DNA from: Rhodocyclales bacterium
GTDB taxonomy: Bacteria > Pseudomonadota > Gammaproteobacteria > Burkholderiales > Rhodocyclaceae
DNA: 64,000 nucleotides
Reading direction: 5' to 3'
NCBI GenBank assembly: GCA_016235745.1
Contig: JACRJA010000006.1
Coordinates: forward strand, 1-64,000
Under the pieces are notes generated by a model, which worked only from the letters and a program-made list of their open reading frames with translations, ran no database searches and was not told the origin of the DNA. Positions 47,379 through 56,071 of the stretch are shown here, piece by piece (the first letter of the stretch is position 1; the number at the start of each line of letters is the position of its first letter). Both the position numbers and the translations under genes were made by a program.

Positions 47379-48410
47379 TCACTCCTGCCCATAATAGGCC
47401 CGATACCAGGCGACGAACTTCCTGATCCCCTCGCGCACGCTGGTCTGGGGGCGGTACCCCACGGCCGCTTCCAGCTCGCTCGTGTCGGCGTAGGTGTCGG
47501 GCACGTCGCCGGGCTGCAGGGGGAGGTACTCGCGCTTCGCTTTCCGGCCGAGCGCCTCTTCGAGCGCATCAACGTAGTCGATGAGCGGCACCGGGCGGCT
47601 CGCGCCGATGTTGTAGATGCGCCAGGGGGCCTGGCTCGACTGGGGGTCGGGGGCATCGCCCGACCAGACAGAGTTGGGTTCGGCCGGCTTGGCGGCAAGG
47701 CGCAGCACGCCCTCGACGATGTCCTCGACGTAGGTGAAGTCACGCGTGTGCCGCCCTTCATTGAAAAGCGGGATGGGTTCGCCGGCGAGGATCTTGCGCG
47801 TGAAGATGAAGAGCGCCATGTCCGGCCGCCCCCAGGGACCGTAGACGGTGAAAAACCGCACCCCGGTGGTCGGGATGCCGAAGAGGTGGCTGTAGGCATG
47901 CGCCATCAGTTCGTTGGCGCGCTTGGTGGCGGCGTAGAATTGCAGCGGATGGTCGGCCGGCTGGTGTTCGGAAAAGGGCAGCCGGGTGTTGGCGCCGTAC
48001 ACGCTCGAGGTGCTGGCGTAGGCGAGGTGCGGGTGCGGCTCGGCGGCGCGGCAGCATTCCAATACATTGACGAAGGCGTCGATGTTGCTGCGCACGTAGG
48101 CGCGCGGGTTCTCCAGCGAATAGCGCACGCCCGCCTGGGCCGCCAGATGGATCACCGCGTCGAACCGGTGCGCGGCGAAGCAGGCTTCGAGCACGTCGCG
48201 CTCGGCCAGATCCGCCCGGTAGAAAGCATAAGGCGTGCCGGTGCGCGCGGCCGTGGCTTCGAGCTCACGCAGCCGTGCTTCCTTGAGCGCCGGGTCGTAG
48301 TAGTCATTGACGACGTCGATGCCGACCACGCCCACCCCCCGTTCGAGCAGCATGCGCGCCGTGTGAAAACCGATGAAGCCGGCGTTGCCGGTGACGAGAT
48401 AAGTGGCCAT
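47379..48410 (-). CDS. NAD-dependent sugar-nucleotide epimerase (UDP-glucuronate 4-epimerase type)
   Basis: 343 residues, extended [22 protein letters not shown] at the N-terminus binds [23 protein letters not shown] is the family block, the catalytic pair is Tyr159/Lys163 (YAATK), and [20 protein letters not shown] is characteristic of the UDP-glucuronate 4-epimerase group. Product would be a uronic acid nucleotide for surface polysaccharide. It stands alone, flanked on both sides by dispersed palindromes in the same orientation, with no other polysaccharide genes nearby. Confidence 0.88.
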   Translation of the reverse strand: MATYLVTGNAGFIGFHTARMLLERGVGVVGIDVVNDYYDPALKEARLRELEATAARTGTPYAFYRADLAERDVLEACFAAHRFDAVIHLAAQAGVRYSLENPRAYVRSNIDAFVNVLECCRAAEPHPHLAYASTSSVYGANTRLPFSEHQPADHPLQFYAATKRANELMAHAYSHLFGIPTTGVRFFTVYGPWGRPDMALFIFTRKILAGEPIPLFNEGRHTRDFTYVEDIVEGVLRLAAKPAEPNSVWSGDAPDPQSSQAPWRIYNIGASRPVPLIDYVDALEEALGRKAKREYLPLQPGDVPDTYADTSELEAAVGYRPQTSVREGIRKFVAWYRAYYGQE

Positions 48411-48459
48411 GGGGCATCGTTTCCGTCGTTGCGATGCGCGAAATTATAGGGTAACCTCG

Positions 48460-48602
48460 GGGCGCCGCGAAAAACCGTCGCGAGCGGCCGCAGGGCAAGG
48501 CGCACGGAGCGCAGCAGGCGAGACATATCATGAAGATAGGCGAGCCTGCGAGCACCGCGCAACGCCGCCATGCGGCCGCGCAGTAGGTTGTTCGCGGTGC
48601 CC
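48460..48602 (-). repeat. Dispersed 143-bp palindromic repeat, copy 4
   Basis: Minus orientation, closest to the consensus. Ends are GGGCGCCGCGAAAAACC and GGTTGTTCGCGGTGCCC (two mismatches between arms). No matching 4-bp flank is seen (CTCG/CCAT). With copy 3 it brackets the epimerase gene as direct repeats 1.08 kb apart. Confidence 0.9.
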
Positions 48603-48638
48603 CCATTTCGCCCCTCGCCGCTTGCTGCAATCCTCCCC

Positions 48639-49370
48639 ATGATTCCCTGGCTCGATCCCCGCCTGCCGCCGCGCTTTCCTTCACCGCGGCAGGCGCTCGC
48701 CGAACCCAACGGCCTGCTCGCCGCCGGCGGCAGCCTTGCTCCTTCCTGGCTGCTGGAAGCCTACCGGCAGGGGATCTTCCCCTGGTTCGCCGATGGGCAG
48801 CCCATCCTGTGGTGGAGCCCGGCGCCGCGCCTGGTGCTCGAACCGCAGCGCTTGCGCCTGCGCCGCTCGCTGCGCAAGGTGCTGCGCCATCGCGGCTTCG
48901 TCACCACGCTGGACGCGGACTTCCCCGCGGTGATCACCGCCTGCGCCCGGCTGCGCTCCGAAGGGACCTGGATCACGCCGCAGATGATCGACGCCTACGT
49001 CCGGCTGCACGCCCTCGGTCACGCGCACAGCGTCGAGACCTGGCACGAAGGCCGCCTCGTGGGGGGGCTCTACGGCGTCGCCCTGGGCGGCGTCTTCTTC
49101 GGCGAGTCGATGTTCCATCTCGTACCGGATGCCGCCAAGGCGGCGCTGGTGCGCCTGTGCGCCGAATGCCGCGCGCGCGGCATCGCCCTCATCGACTGCC
49201 AGATGACGACGCCGCACCTCCTCTCGCTGGGGGCCGAGGAGATCCCGCGCGAAGAATTCCTTTCCCGGCTGGCCCGGCTCGTGCCGGCGCATCCCGAGCC
49301 GCAGCGCTGGCAAGGGGAGATGCCGGCCGCCGCGCTCGCCGAGGAAAAATCAGGGGAGCTTCACCCATGA
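48639..49370 (+). CDS. aat: Leucyl/phenylalanyl-tRNA-protein transferase
   Basis: 243 residues. [44 protein letters not shown] and [28 protein letters not shown] are diagnostic. [23 protein letters not shown] ends the conserved region. It attaches Leu/Phe to N-terminal Lys/Arg to mark proteins for ClpS-ClpAP. It overlaps bpt by 4 bases; the pair forms the bacterial N-degron tagging set. Confidence 0.97.
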   Translation: MIPWLDPRLPPRFPSPRQALAEPNGLLAAGGSLAPSWLLEAYRQGIFPWFADGQPILWWSPAPRLVLEPQRLRLRRSLRKVLRHRGFVTTLDADFPAVITACARLRSEGTWITPQMIDAYVRLHALGHAHSVETWHEGRLVGGLYGVALGGVFFGESMFHLVPDAAKAALVRLCAECRARGIALIDCQMTTPHLLSLGAEEIPREEFLSRLARLVPAHPEPQRWQGEMPAAALAEEKSGELHP

Positions 49371-50116
49371 GACACGTCACCCCGCCAGAGATCCTGCGCT
49401 TCTACCCTTCCCAGCCCTATCCTTGCCCTTATCTGCCCGAGCGCACGGCGCGCTCCTGCGTGGCCACGCCGGCGCACCTGGTCGATACGGCCACCTACAG
49501 CCGCCTGGTGCGCGAAGGGTTCCGGCGCAGCGGCCATTTCTCCTACGGCATGATCTGCGCCCAGTGCGAGGCCTGCGTGTCGGTGCGCGTGCCGGCGGCG
49601 CGTTTCCAGCCAGACCGCGCCCAGCGCCGCACCTGGCAGCGCTGGGCCGGCAAACTCGCCGCCGCCGAGCAGCCGCTCATCTTCATTCCCGAGCACTTCC
49701 GGCTCTACCGCCGCTACGTGATGGCGCGCCACGGCGAGGCCGACGAAGACGCCTCGCCCGAGAATTACGAGCAGTTCCTGCTGACCTCGCACATCGACAC
49801 GCGCCTGGTCGAATTCCGCGACCCCGAGGGGCGGCTGGTGATCGTGAGCCTCATCGACGTGCTCGACGACGGGCTCTCCTGCGTCTATACCTTCTACGAT
49901 CCGGACGATCCCCGCGCGGGGTTCGGCACCTGGTCGATCCTGTGGCACATCGCCCAGGCCCAGGCGAGCGGCATGCCTTACGTCTATCTCGGTTACTGGA
50001 TTGCCCGCTCGCGCAAAATGGCGTATAAAGCGCGCTTCCGCCCGCTCGAAGGCTACTGGCGGGGCCGCTGGCTGCCCTTCGAGCGCATCGAACCGCTGTT
50101 CCGGACCCTGCCATGA
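49367..50116 (+). CDS. bpt: Aspartate/glutamate leucyltransferase (Bpt, ATE1 type)
   Basis: 249 residues. [48 protein letters not shown] (Cys-rich N-terminal ATE domain), [17 protein letters not shown] and [10 protein letters not shown], then [25 protein letters not shown]. It transfers Leu to N-terminal Asp/Glu. It is coupled to aat by ATGA and to pyrD by a 4-base overlap. Confidence 0.95.
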   Translation: MRHVTPPEILRFYPSQPYPCPYLPERTARSCVATPAHLVDTATYSRLVREGFRRSGHFSYGMICAQCEACVSVRVPAARFQPDRAQRRTWQRWAGKLAAAEQPLIFIPEHFRLYRRYVMARHGEADEDASPENYEQFLLTSHIDTRLVEFRDPEGRLVIVSLIDVLDDGLSCVYTFYDPDDPRAGFGTWSILWHIAQAQASGMPYVYLGYWIARSRKMAYKARFRPLEGYWRGRWLPFERIEPLFRTLP

Positions 50117-51162
50117 TCCCCTATTGCCTTGCCCGGCCGGCGCTCTTCGCCCTCGAGCCGGAAACCGCCCACGACCTGACGATCCGCGCCTTCGCCGCCC
50201 TGGGGCGGCTGCTGCCGCCGCCCGAGCCGCCGCGGCGCGCCCCGCTCACCCTCATGGGGCTGGAATTCCCCAACCGCGTCGGGCTCGCCGCCGGGCTGGA
50301 CAAGAACGGCGAGGCGATCGACGGGCTGGCGCGGCTGGGTTTCGGCTTCACCGAAGTCGGGACCGTCACGCCGCGGCCGCAGCCGGGCAACCCCAAGCCG
50401 CGCCTCTTCCGGCTGCCCGAGGCGCGCGCCCTCATCAACCGCATGGGGTTCAACCACGACGGCGTGGATGCCCTGGTGGCGCGGGCGCGGGCGCGTCGCT
50501 GGCGCGGCATCCTCGGCATCAACCTTGGCAAGAACGCCGACACGCCCATCGAGCGCGCCCTCGACGATTACCTCCTCGGGCTGCGTCGGGTGTGGTCCAC
50601 GGCCGATTACGTGACGATCAACGTCTCCTCGCCGAACACGCGCGCCCTGCGCGAGCTGCAGCGCGGCGACTCGCTCGAAGCGCTGCTCGGCGGACTGCGC
50701 GAAGAAGCCGAGCGGCTCGCCGCCAGCCAGGGCAAGCGCACCCCGCTCGTGCTCAAGATCGCTCCCGACCTTGAAGAAGCCGAGCTCGACCTCATCGCCG
50801 AGAAAGTGCTCGCATACCGCATCGACGGGGTGATCGCCACCAACACCACCGTCTCGCGCGAAGGGGTAGCGCAGCTGCCGCACGGCCAGGAAACTGGGGG
50901 GCTCTCGGGCGAGCCGCTGCGCGAGCGCGCCACCGCCGTGCTCGCGGCGCTCGCCCAGCGCCTGCAGGGGCGGGTGCCGCTGATCGCCGCCGGCGGCATC
51001 CTCTCGGGTGACGATGCGCGCGCCAAGCTGCGCGCCGGCGCTTCCCTCGTGCAGCTCTACACCGGGCTCATCTACCGCGGCCCCGAGCTGGTAGAGGAAT
51101 GCCTCAGGGCGACGGAGGAAGAATGCTGCCGATCTCCCCGCTCGCCGGAACCGCCTGGCTAG
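50113..51162 (+). CDS. pyrD: Dihydroorotate dehydrogenase (class 2, quinone-linked)
   Basis: 349 residues. The N-terminal membrane-associating helices ([19 protein letters not shown]) mark class 2. The FMN barrel has [48 protein letters not shown] with the catalytic Ser, [14 protein letters not shown] and [35 protein letters not shown]. It oxidises dihydroorotate in pyrimidine synthesis. The last ~19 codons overlap the convergent motD gene by 59 bases. Confidence 0.96.
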   Translation: MIPYCLARPALFALEPETAHDLTIRAFAALGRLLPPPEPPRRAPLTLMGLEFPNRVGLAAGLDKNGEAIDGLARLGFGFTEVGTVTPRPQPGNPKPRLFRLPEARALINRMGFNHDGVDALVARARARRWRGILGINLGKNADTPIERALDDYLLGLRRVWSTADYVTINVSSPNTRALRELQRGDSLEALLGGLREEAERLAASQGKRTPLVLKIAPDLEEAELDLIAEKVLAYRIDGVIATNTTVSREGVAQLPHGQETGGLSGEPLRERATAVLAALAQRLQGRVPLIAAGGILSGDDARAKLRAGASLVQLYTGLIYRGPELVEECLRATEEECCRSPRSPEPPG

Positions 51163-51982
51163 CCGGTGCGGCCGCATTCGCACCGCTTACGGGAATGCGC
51201 GACTCCAGACGGATGGTGACGCGGCGGTTCTTCTGCCGTCCCTCTTCGGTGGAATTGTCGGCGATGGGGCGCTGCTCGGCGTAACCCACGGCCGCCAGGC
51301 GCGAGGGCGCCACGCCTTCCTGGATGAAGAGCTGCACCACCGCTGCCGCACGCGCCGCCGAGAGCTCCCAGTTGGACGCATAGCGCGCTCCGGGGCGCAA
51401 GGGAACGTTGTCCGTATGCCCTTCCACCCAGATGGGCGCATCGCCCGTGAAGGCGAGCACGCGCGCCATCTGCCGCAGGGCAGCGATCGCCATCGGCCCG
51501 AGCGTGGCCTCGCCGCTGGGAAAGAGGACGCCGGCCTCCATCTCCACCGTCACCCCGAAGGCGCCGTCGTTGATCGAGACCTTTCCGGCTTCGATGAGGG
51601 GGGAGAGCGCCGAGCGCAACGCCTGTGCGGTCTGGGCCGTGGTCTGGAGCACCTGACGCACTTGCTCCTCCCCTTCACGGGGACCTCCTTCCCCCTCGCT
51701 CTGGCGTTCGGGCGCATCGCGGCGCTGCACCGCCAGGGGCAAGCCCTGCACCACCGCAGGAACGACGGTGTCTTTCCCTTCCTGCACCTGGGGCGTGACC
51801 AGACCGGCGCGGAACGCCTGGCTCAAGGATTCGGAAATGACGCGGTATTTGCCCTCGTTGGCGGAAGTCAGCGCATACATGACCACGAAGAAGGCAAAGA
51901 GCAACGTGATGAAGTCGGCATAGCTCACCAGCCAGCGCTCCAAATTCTCGTGTTCCTCGCCTTTGTTACGGCGTCGGCCCAT
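51104..51982 (-). CDS. motD: Flagellar motor stator protein MotD (MotB family)
   Basis: 292 residues. The transmembrane helix [19 protein letters not shown] carries the proton-binding Asp23. The periplasmic OmpA-like domain includes [27 protein letters not shown] and [11 protein letters not shown], binding peptidoglycan. Its partner is MotC, 13 bases upstream. ATG 51982 is preferred, with GGAG upstream; a GTG at 52006 would overlap motC. In bacteria with two stators, MotCD supports high-torque or surface motility. Confidence 0.93.
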   Translation of the reverse strand: MGRRRNKGEEHENLERWLVSYADFITLLFAFFVVMYALTSANEGKYRVISESLSQAFRAGLVTPQVQEGKDTVVPAVVQGLPLAVQRRDAPERQSEGEGGPREGEEQVRQVLQTTAQTAQALRSALSPLIEAGKVSINDGAFGVTVEMEAGVLFPSGEATLGPMAIAALRQMARVLAFTGDAPIWVEGHTDNVPLRPGARYASNWELSAARAAAVVQLFIQEGVAPSRLAAVGYAEQRPIADNSTEEGRQKNRRVTIRLESRIPVSGANAAAPASQAVPASGEIGSILPPSP

Positions 51983-51995
51983 GGAGAGGCTCCAT

Positions 51996-52769
51996 TCAGG
52001 ATTCACTCGGCGGCGTTTTTTCCCCGCTCTCGGCGAGATAGGACTGCATGCGGCTCTCGATCAAGCGCGGGTTGTCCCCCTGGGCCACGCCGACGAGGCC
52101 ATCGACCAGCATCTGCCGCTGGATGATGATATCCCGAATATAGGTGGTGAGCTTCTTCGAAATCGGGATGAACATGAGGTTGGCCAAGCCCACACCGTAG
52201 ATGGTGGCGACGAAGGCCACGGCGATCCCTGCCCCGAGACGGGCAGGATCGGCGAGGTTCTCCATGACGTGGATGAGCCCCATCACGGCGCCGAGGATGC
52301 CGATCGTCGGCGAGTAGCCTCCAGCCGATTCCCACACTTTGGCCCGCAGCTTCATCTGCTCCTCGCTCATGTCGATCTCGGTCTCGAGCACCTCGCGCAT
52401 CCGCGTCGGCTCGATGCCGTCGACGAGCAGCTGCAGCCCTTTCTGCACGAAAGGATCGGCCTCGGCAGCGATGCGCGCTTCCAGCGCGAGCAGACCGTCG
52501 CGCCGGGCGGTACGCCCCCAATCCACCACCTTGCCGATCAGCTCCTGGGGATCCAAAACCGGCGGACGGAAGATCCAAGCCAGCATTTTCACCGCTCCGA
52601 TGAAGATACGCAGCGGCGTTTGCAGCAGCACGGCGCCCGTGGTGCCGCCGACGACGATCAAAAAGGCCGTGGGTTGCAGCAGCGAGGAGAGATTTCCTCC
52701 TTCGAGGAACTGGCCGACGATGATCGCCGACAAACCGAGGGCCAGGCCGATGAGGCTGGTGACATCCAT
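51996..52769 (-). CDS. motC: Flagellar motor stator protein MotC (MotA family)
   Basis: 257 residues with four membrane segments. FLIVVGGTTGAVLLQTPL, GGYSPTIGILGAVMGLIHVMENL (conserved Pro/Gly in segment 3) and GIAVAFVATIYGVGLANLMFIPI (segment 4) are MotA-family hallmarks. The cytoplasmic loop holds the charged residues contacting FliG. Start overlaps the fliA stop as TGATG. Confidence 0.94.
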   Translation of the reverse strand: MDVTSLIGLALGLSAIIVGQFLEGGNLSSLLQPTAFLIVVGGTTGAVLLQTPLRIFIGAVKMLAWIFRPPVLDPQELIGKVVDWGRTARRDGLLALEARIAAEADPFVQKGLQLLVDGIEPTRMREVLETEIDMSEEQMKLRAKVWESAGGYSPTIGILGAVMGLIHVMENLADPARLGAGIAVAFVATIYGVGLANLMFIPISKKLTTYIRDIIIQRQMLVDGLVGVAQGDNPRLIESRMQSYLAESGEKTPPSES

Positions 52770-53698
52770 CAGCGCTCCGTCTCACCGGCAGGCGCCTCGC
52801 CGCAGGTCGGCGCGTTCTTGGGCGGACGGCCGCGCCGTCCTCGCGGCAGATGGTCTTCTTTCCCTCCGAGCAGACGCGCGCGCATGCGCAGGATCGCCTG
52901 GGTGTGCAGCTGCGAGACGCGCGACTCGCTCACCCCCAGCACGGCGCCGATTTCCTTGAAATTGAGCTCGTGTTCGTAGTAGAGCGAGAGCACCAGTTTC
53001 TCTTTCTCCGGCAGACTCTCGATGGTGCGCACGAGCTGGGCGCGCAGCTCGGCCGACTCGGTGAGATCCTGCGGACCGGGTTCGTCGTCGCCCAGATGCC
53101 GTTCGAGGAAATCCTCGCTGTCTTCCGGCTCGCGCATCAGATCGTCGAAGTAGAGGATCTGATGCCCCTTGGCTTGGGTGAGCAGCCGCTGATAGGCCTC
53201 CAGGTCGAGACCCAGCGCCTCGGCCACTTCCCCTTCCGTGGGGTGACGGCCAAGGGACTGCTCGAGCGCCGCGATGGCCTCCTCGACGCGGCGCATCTCC
53301 TTGCGCACCTGGCGCGGCACCCAGTCGGTCTCGCGCAGGGCATCGATCATCGCCCCGCGGATACGGGCGAGCGCGTAGGTTTCGAATTCGGCGCGATCGT
53401 CGTCGTGATAGCGCTCGATCGCCTCGATCAGACCCATCATGCCGCACTGGATGAGGTCGTCGAGCTCCACGTTCGGCGGCAAGCGGCTCACCAAACGCAG
53501 GGCGAGGCGCTTCACCATCGGCGCATACGCCTGGACCAACGCCGCCACGTCCGGTTTCCCCGTCTCGTCCACCATCCACGCGATCCTAGGTTTCGACGGA
53601 TTGCGCGCTGCCGCGCCGCGCACCAGCCCCGCCCACAAAGGGGATTTTCCCTCAGGCCGGGTTTTTTTGCCAGGGGAGGAGAGGGTCGAAGTCAGCAT
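52769..53698 (-). CDS. fliA: Flagellar sigma factor FliA (sigma 28) with N- and C-terminal extensions
   Basis: 309 residues, longer than the usual ~240. Region 2 has LVSRLPPNVELDDLIQCGMMGLIEAIERYHDDDRAEFETYA. Region 3 has VRKEMRRVEEAIAALEQSLGRHPTEGEVAEALGLD. Region 4 has LPEKEKLVLSLYYEHELNFKEIGAVLGVSESRVSQLHTQA. The first 41 residues and the last ~35 are extra; the tail has RGRRGRPPKN, an AT-hook-like basic motif. ATG 53698 overlaps the flhG-like gene; ATG 53575 (MVDETGKPDV) would remove the N-terminal extra part. Confidence 0.92.
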   Translation of the reverse strand: MLTSTLSSPGKKTRPEGKSPLWAGLVRGAAARNPSKPRIAWMVDETGKPDVAALVQAYAPMVKRLALRLVSRLPPNVELDDLIQCGMMGLIEAIERYHDDDRAEFETYALARIRGAMIDALRETDWVPRQVRKEMRRVEEAIAALEQSLGRHPTEGEVAEALGLDLEAYQRLLTQAKGHQILYFDDLMREPEDSEDFLERHLGDDEPGPQDLTESAELRAQLVRTIESLPEKEKLVLSLYYEHELNFKEIGAVLGVSESRVSQLHTQAILRMRARLLGGKEDHLPRGRRGRPPKNAPTCGEAPAGETER

Positions 53699-54477
53699 GA
53701 TCGCGTCTTCGCCGTCGCAAGGGGCATGGCGGCCGCAGGCCAGCTCGGGGGCAAGGCCATTCCTCCGTCTTCGCCGGACACTTCCTGCCAGGCCGCGGCA
53801 TCGAGCGATTCGAGCCGGCACCATCCGGCCAGGCGCAGGGACACCTTGCGCCACCACACCCCTTGGAGTTCGCGCACGAACGCTTCGGCCTCGGCCGCGT
53901 CGCGCCCGCCCACCGTCACTACGCCCAAGCGCGAGCGCCCGTGCAGGGCGGCGTCCTGCGCCCGGGCAAGCGACTCGCGCACGCCATCGGCCGACAGTTC
54001 CGCCAGGACCACGGCGCTCGGGGCGCTGGTGAGGAAAGGCGAGGCATCGGCCGTCTCGCCGCGGCCGGCGTGCACCAGCACCGTCTCGAAGGGGCGCAGC
54101 AAAGTCTGGAACAGACGCAAGAGGCGCTCGCGCCGCATCTCGTCGAGCAGCGGCAGGGCGAGCGCCGCCGCCTTGACGTTCACATAGCTCACGCCGCCGG
54201 GCAGGGCCACGATGAGACGGATCGCCCGCTCGGTCGAGCCCAGGGCGCTCAGCAGATCGGCGGTGCGGCCAGCGCCGGCCGCCTCGGGCAGCGTCACGCT
54301 GGAGACCGCCTCGTCGACGACGAGCACCGGGCCGCTCGAACGCGCGAGCCGCCGCGCAAGCCGCATCGTGTGATCCGCCCACCCTTTGCCGGTGGGAAAC
54401 ACCGCGCACACCGCGGGGGGATGCTGCCGGAACAAGCGCCGCAGGGTTCCTGCCTGGTCTCCAAGCATCTCACGCAT
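53692..54477 (-). CDS. FlhG-like MinD-family protein lacking a Walker A motif
   Basis: 261 residues between flhF and fliA, where flhG (fleN/ylxH) normally lies. Residues 7-15, DQAGTLRRL, match the conserved FlhG helix that stimulates FlhF GTPase. The P-loop position, normally KGGVGKT, reads FPTGKGWADHT (27-37), so nucleotide binding in the normal mode is unlikely. LVVDEAVSS and LIVALPGGVSYVNVKAAALAL retain the MinD fold trend. ATG 54477 is chosen for AAGGAGG five bases upstream. It likely still affects flagellar number or placement through FlhF. Confidence 0.8.
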   Translation of the reverse strand: MREMLGDQAGTLRRLFRQHPPAVCAVFPTGKGWADHTMRLARRLARSSGPVLVVDEAVSSVTLPEAAGAGRTADLLSALGSTERAIRLIVALPGGVSYVNVKAAALALPLLDEMRRERLLRLFQTLLRPFETVLVHAGRGETADASPFLTSAPSAVVLAELSADGVRESLARAQDAALHGRSRLGVVTVGGRDAAEAEAFVRELQGVWWRKVSLRLAGWCRLESLDAAAWQEVSGEDGGMALPPSWPAAAMPLATAKTRSC

Positions 54478-54491
54478 GATGTCCTCCTTGC

Positions 54492-55940
54492 TCACGCTCC
54501 GACCGCCGCGGCCAGCCACAGCGCCGCCTCGTCGGCGGCCATCGTCAGCCGTTCAGCCCCTGCCCCGCGGAAAGCTCGCTGCAGCAGCCAGGCGCGGTTG
54601 GGCAAATGCAGATCTTCCGGCACGCGCTGCCCGTTGGCGACGTAGTGCACGCGCAGCCGGTGCCGGATCGCCACGTCCAGCGCCGCGGCGATGGTGGCCG
54701 CTTCATCGACCTTGGTGAAGATGCAACCGGCCAAACCTTCGCCGCCGAAGGCGCGGGCGACGTCGTCGAGCGTATCGCCGCGGCTGGTGGCGTTGAGGCA
54801 TACGAGCCGGCGCACCGGCCCCGCGCCCATGAGCATGGCCACCTGCTCGGTCACCGCCTTGTCGCGCTGACTCATGCCGATGGTGTCGATGAGCACCATG
54901 TGCCGGCCGCGCAGCTCGCCCAATGTCGCCCGCAGATCGTTCGCGTCGCGCGCGGCGAACACCGGCACCCCCAGGATACGCCCATAGATGCGCAGCTGTT
55001 CGTGCGCGCCGATGCGGTAGCCGTCGGTGGTGATGAGCGCCACCCGCGCCGCGCCGTGCCGCACCACGCAGCGGGCGGCGATCTTGGCGGTGGTGGTGGT
55101 CTTGCCCACGCCCGTCGGGCCGACGATGGCGTAGACGCCGCCGCGGTCGATCAGGTCGTCGTCGCTGCCGACCGCCTCCAGCCGCGCGCCGAGTCGCGCC
55201 ATGGCCGCTTCGCGCGCCGCCTCCCAGTCCTCGGTCGCTTCGATGCGGTCGCACACCTCGCGCGCGAGCGCCGGCGAGAACCCCGCTTCCAGCATCTCAC
55301 CGAGCAGCCGCGCGCGCGCCGGCGCCTTGCGCACCGCCTCGTTCCAGGCGAATCCGGCCAGTTGCCGCTCGATCATCTCCTGAATCTTGCCCAGTTGCCG
55401 CGCGAGCAGAGCGTTTTGCTCCTGCAGCGCCTCGATGCGCGCCTCCACCGCCGGCGCAGCCGGCGGCTCCGCACTCGCCGCGCCGAACCAGCGCGGTTCG
55501 CGCAGGGGTTCCGGCTCCGGCGGCTCCTTGCGCGCCGCCGCCATCGCCCGGCGGATGCGCTCGGCCTCTTCCTCTTCCTTGCGCACGACGTATTCCGGCG
55601 TCTCCATGCGCGGCGGCGCGAACGGCTTGATCTCGGGGGCGCTGCGCCGCTGCGGACCGCGCGAAGAGAGCGTCACCACCGGCTCCTCCTCGGAGGAAGC
55701 GGCCTGGGCATAGGCGGCCGCCGCGCGATGCCCCCCTTTTGCCGGCTCTGGCGGACGCGCCGGCGCAGAGGCGGACGAGGCACCGGGCAGCGCCCCCACC
55801 GCTTCGGCGGGCAGCGCCAGGATCTCGACCCCTCCTTCGACGGGCCGGTTCGCCAGAACGATCGCATCCGCCCCCAGTTCCTGCTTGAGCTGGCGCAATG
55901 CCTCCCGTGCCGTCGGCGCGAAATACCGTTTGACGTCCAT
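54492..55940 (-). CDS. flhF: Flagellar SRP-type GTPase FlhF
   Basis: 482 residues. The N-terminal B domain (KRYFAPTAREALRQLKQELGADAIVLANR) is followed by a variable linker rich in Pro/Glu/Ala, then the NG domain. P-loop [16 protein letters not shown] is at 274-289, with ALITTDGYRIGAHEQLRIYG and VLIDTIGMSQRD as G-loops. FTKVDEAATIAAALDVAIRH gives TKxD specificity. It sets flagellar location. It is cut off from flhA by a terminator, so it should have its own promoter. Confidence 0.95.
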   Translation of the reverse strand: MDVKRYFAPTAREALRQLKQELGADAIVLANRPVEGGVEILALPAEAVGALPGASSASAPARPPEPAKGGHRAAAAYAQAASSEEEPVVTLSSRGPQRRSAPEIKPFAPPRMETPEYVVRKEEEEAERIRRAMAAARKEPPEPEPLREPRWFGAASAEPPAAPAVEARIEALQEQNALLARQLGKIQEMIERQLAGFAWNEAVRKAPARARLLGEMLEAGFSPALAREVCDRIEATEDWEAAREAAMARLGARLEAVGSDDDLIDRGGVYAIVGPTGVGKTTTTAKIAARCVVRHGAARVALITTDGYRIGAHEQLRIYGRILGVPVFAARDANDLRATLGELRGRHMVLIDTIGMSQRDKAVTEQVAMLMGAGPVRRLVCLNATSRGDTLDDVARAFGGEGLAGCIFTKVDEAATIAAALDVAIRHRLRVHYVANGQRVPEDLHLPNRAWLLQRAFRGAGAERLTMAADEAALWLAAAVGA

Positions 55941-55987
55941 CTGGCTGCTCCCCGATACGCGGGCCGTCCGGTCGGCCCCTCGATCCC

Positions 55988-55995
55988 ATTATCGG
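55988..55995 (-). promoter_or_regulatory. Possible -10 element for flhF
   Basis: CCGATAAT on the minus strand resembles the -10 of sigma28 promoters (GCCGATAA) and also fits a sigma70 GATAAT. No matching -35 of either type is obvious. It lies between the flhA terminator and flhF, where a promoter is expected. Confidence 0.3.
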
Positions 55996-56020
55996 TGGAG
56001 GCTCCTCTTTCCGTCGCACG

Positions 56021-56047
56021 AAAAAAGCGGGGTAAACCCCGCTTTTC
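56021..56047 (-). terminator. Intrinsic terminator after flhA
   Basis: GCGGGG (56027-56032) pairs with CCCCGC (56037-56042) around TAAA, extended by A-T pairs (AAAA/TTTT). On the minus strand the stem is followed by a run of six T. It separates flhB-flhA from flhF. Confidence 0.85.
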
Positions 56048-56071
56048 TCACACTCCCGTCTGCTGCCGACA

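Noticed and set aside
48470..48600. Small open frames across the palindromic repeats (peptide like [13 protein letters not shown])
   Set aside because: The same peptide appears in several copies only because the DNA repeat is conserved; no consistent start codon or ribosome binding site, and copy 1 is frameshifted.
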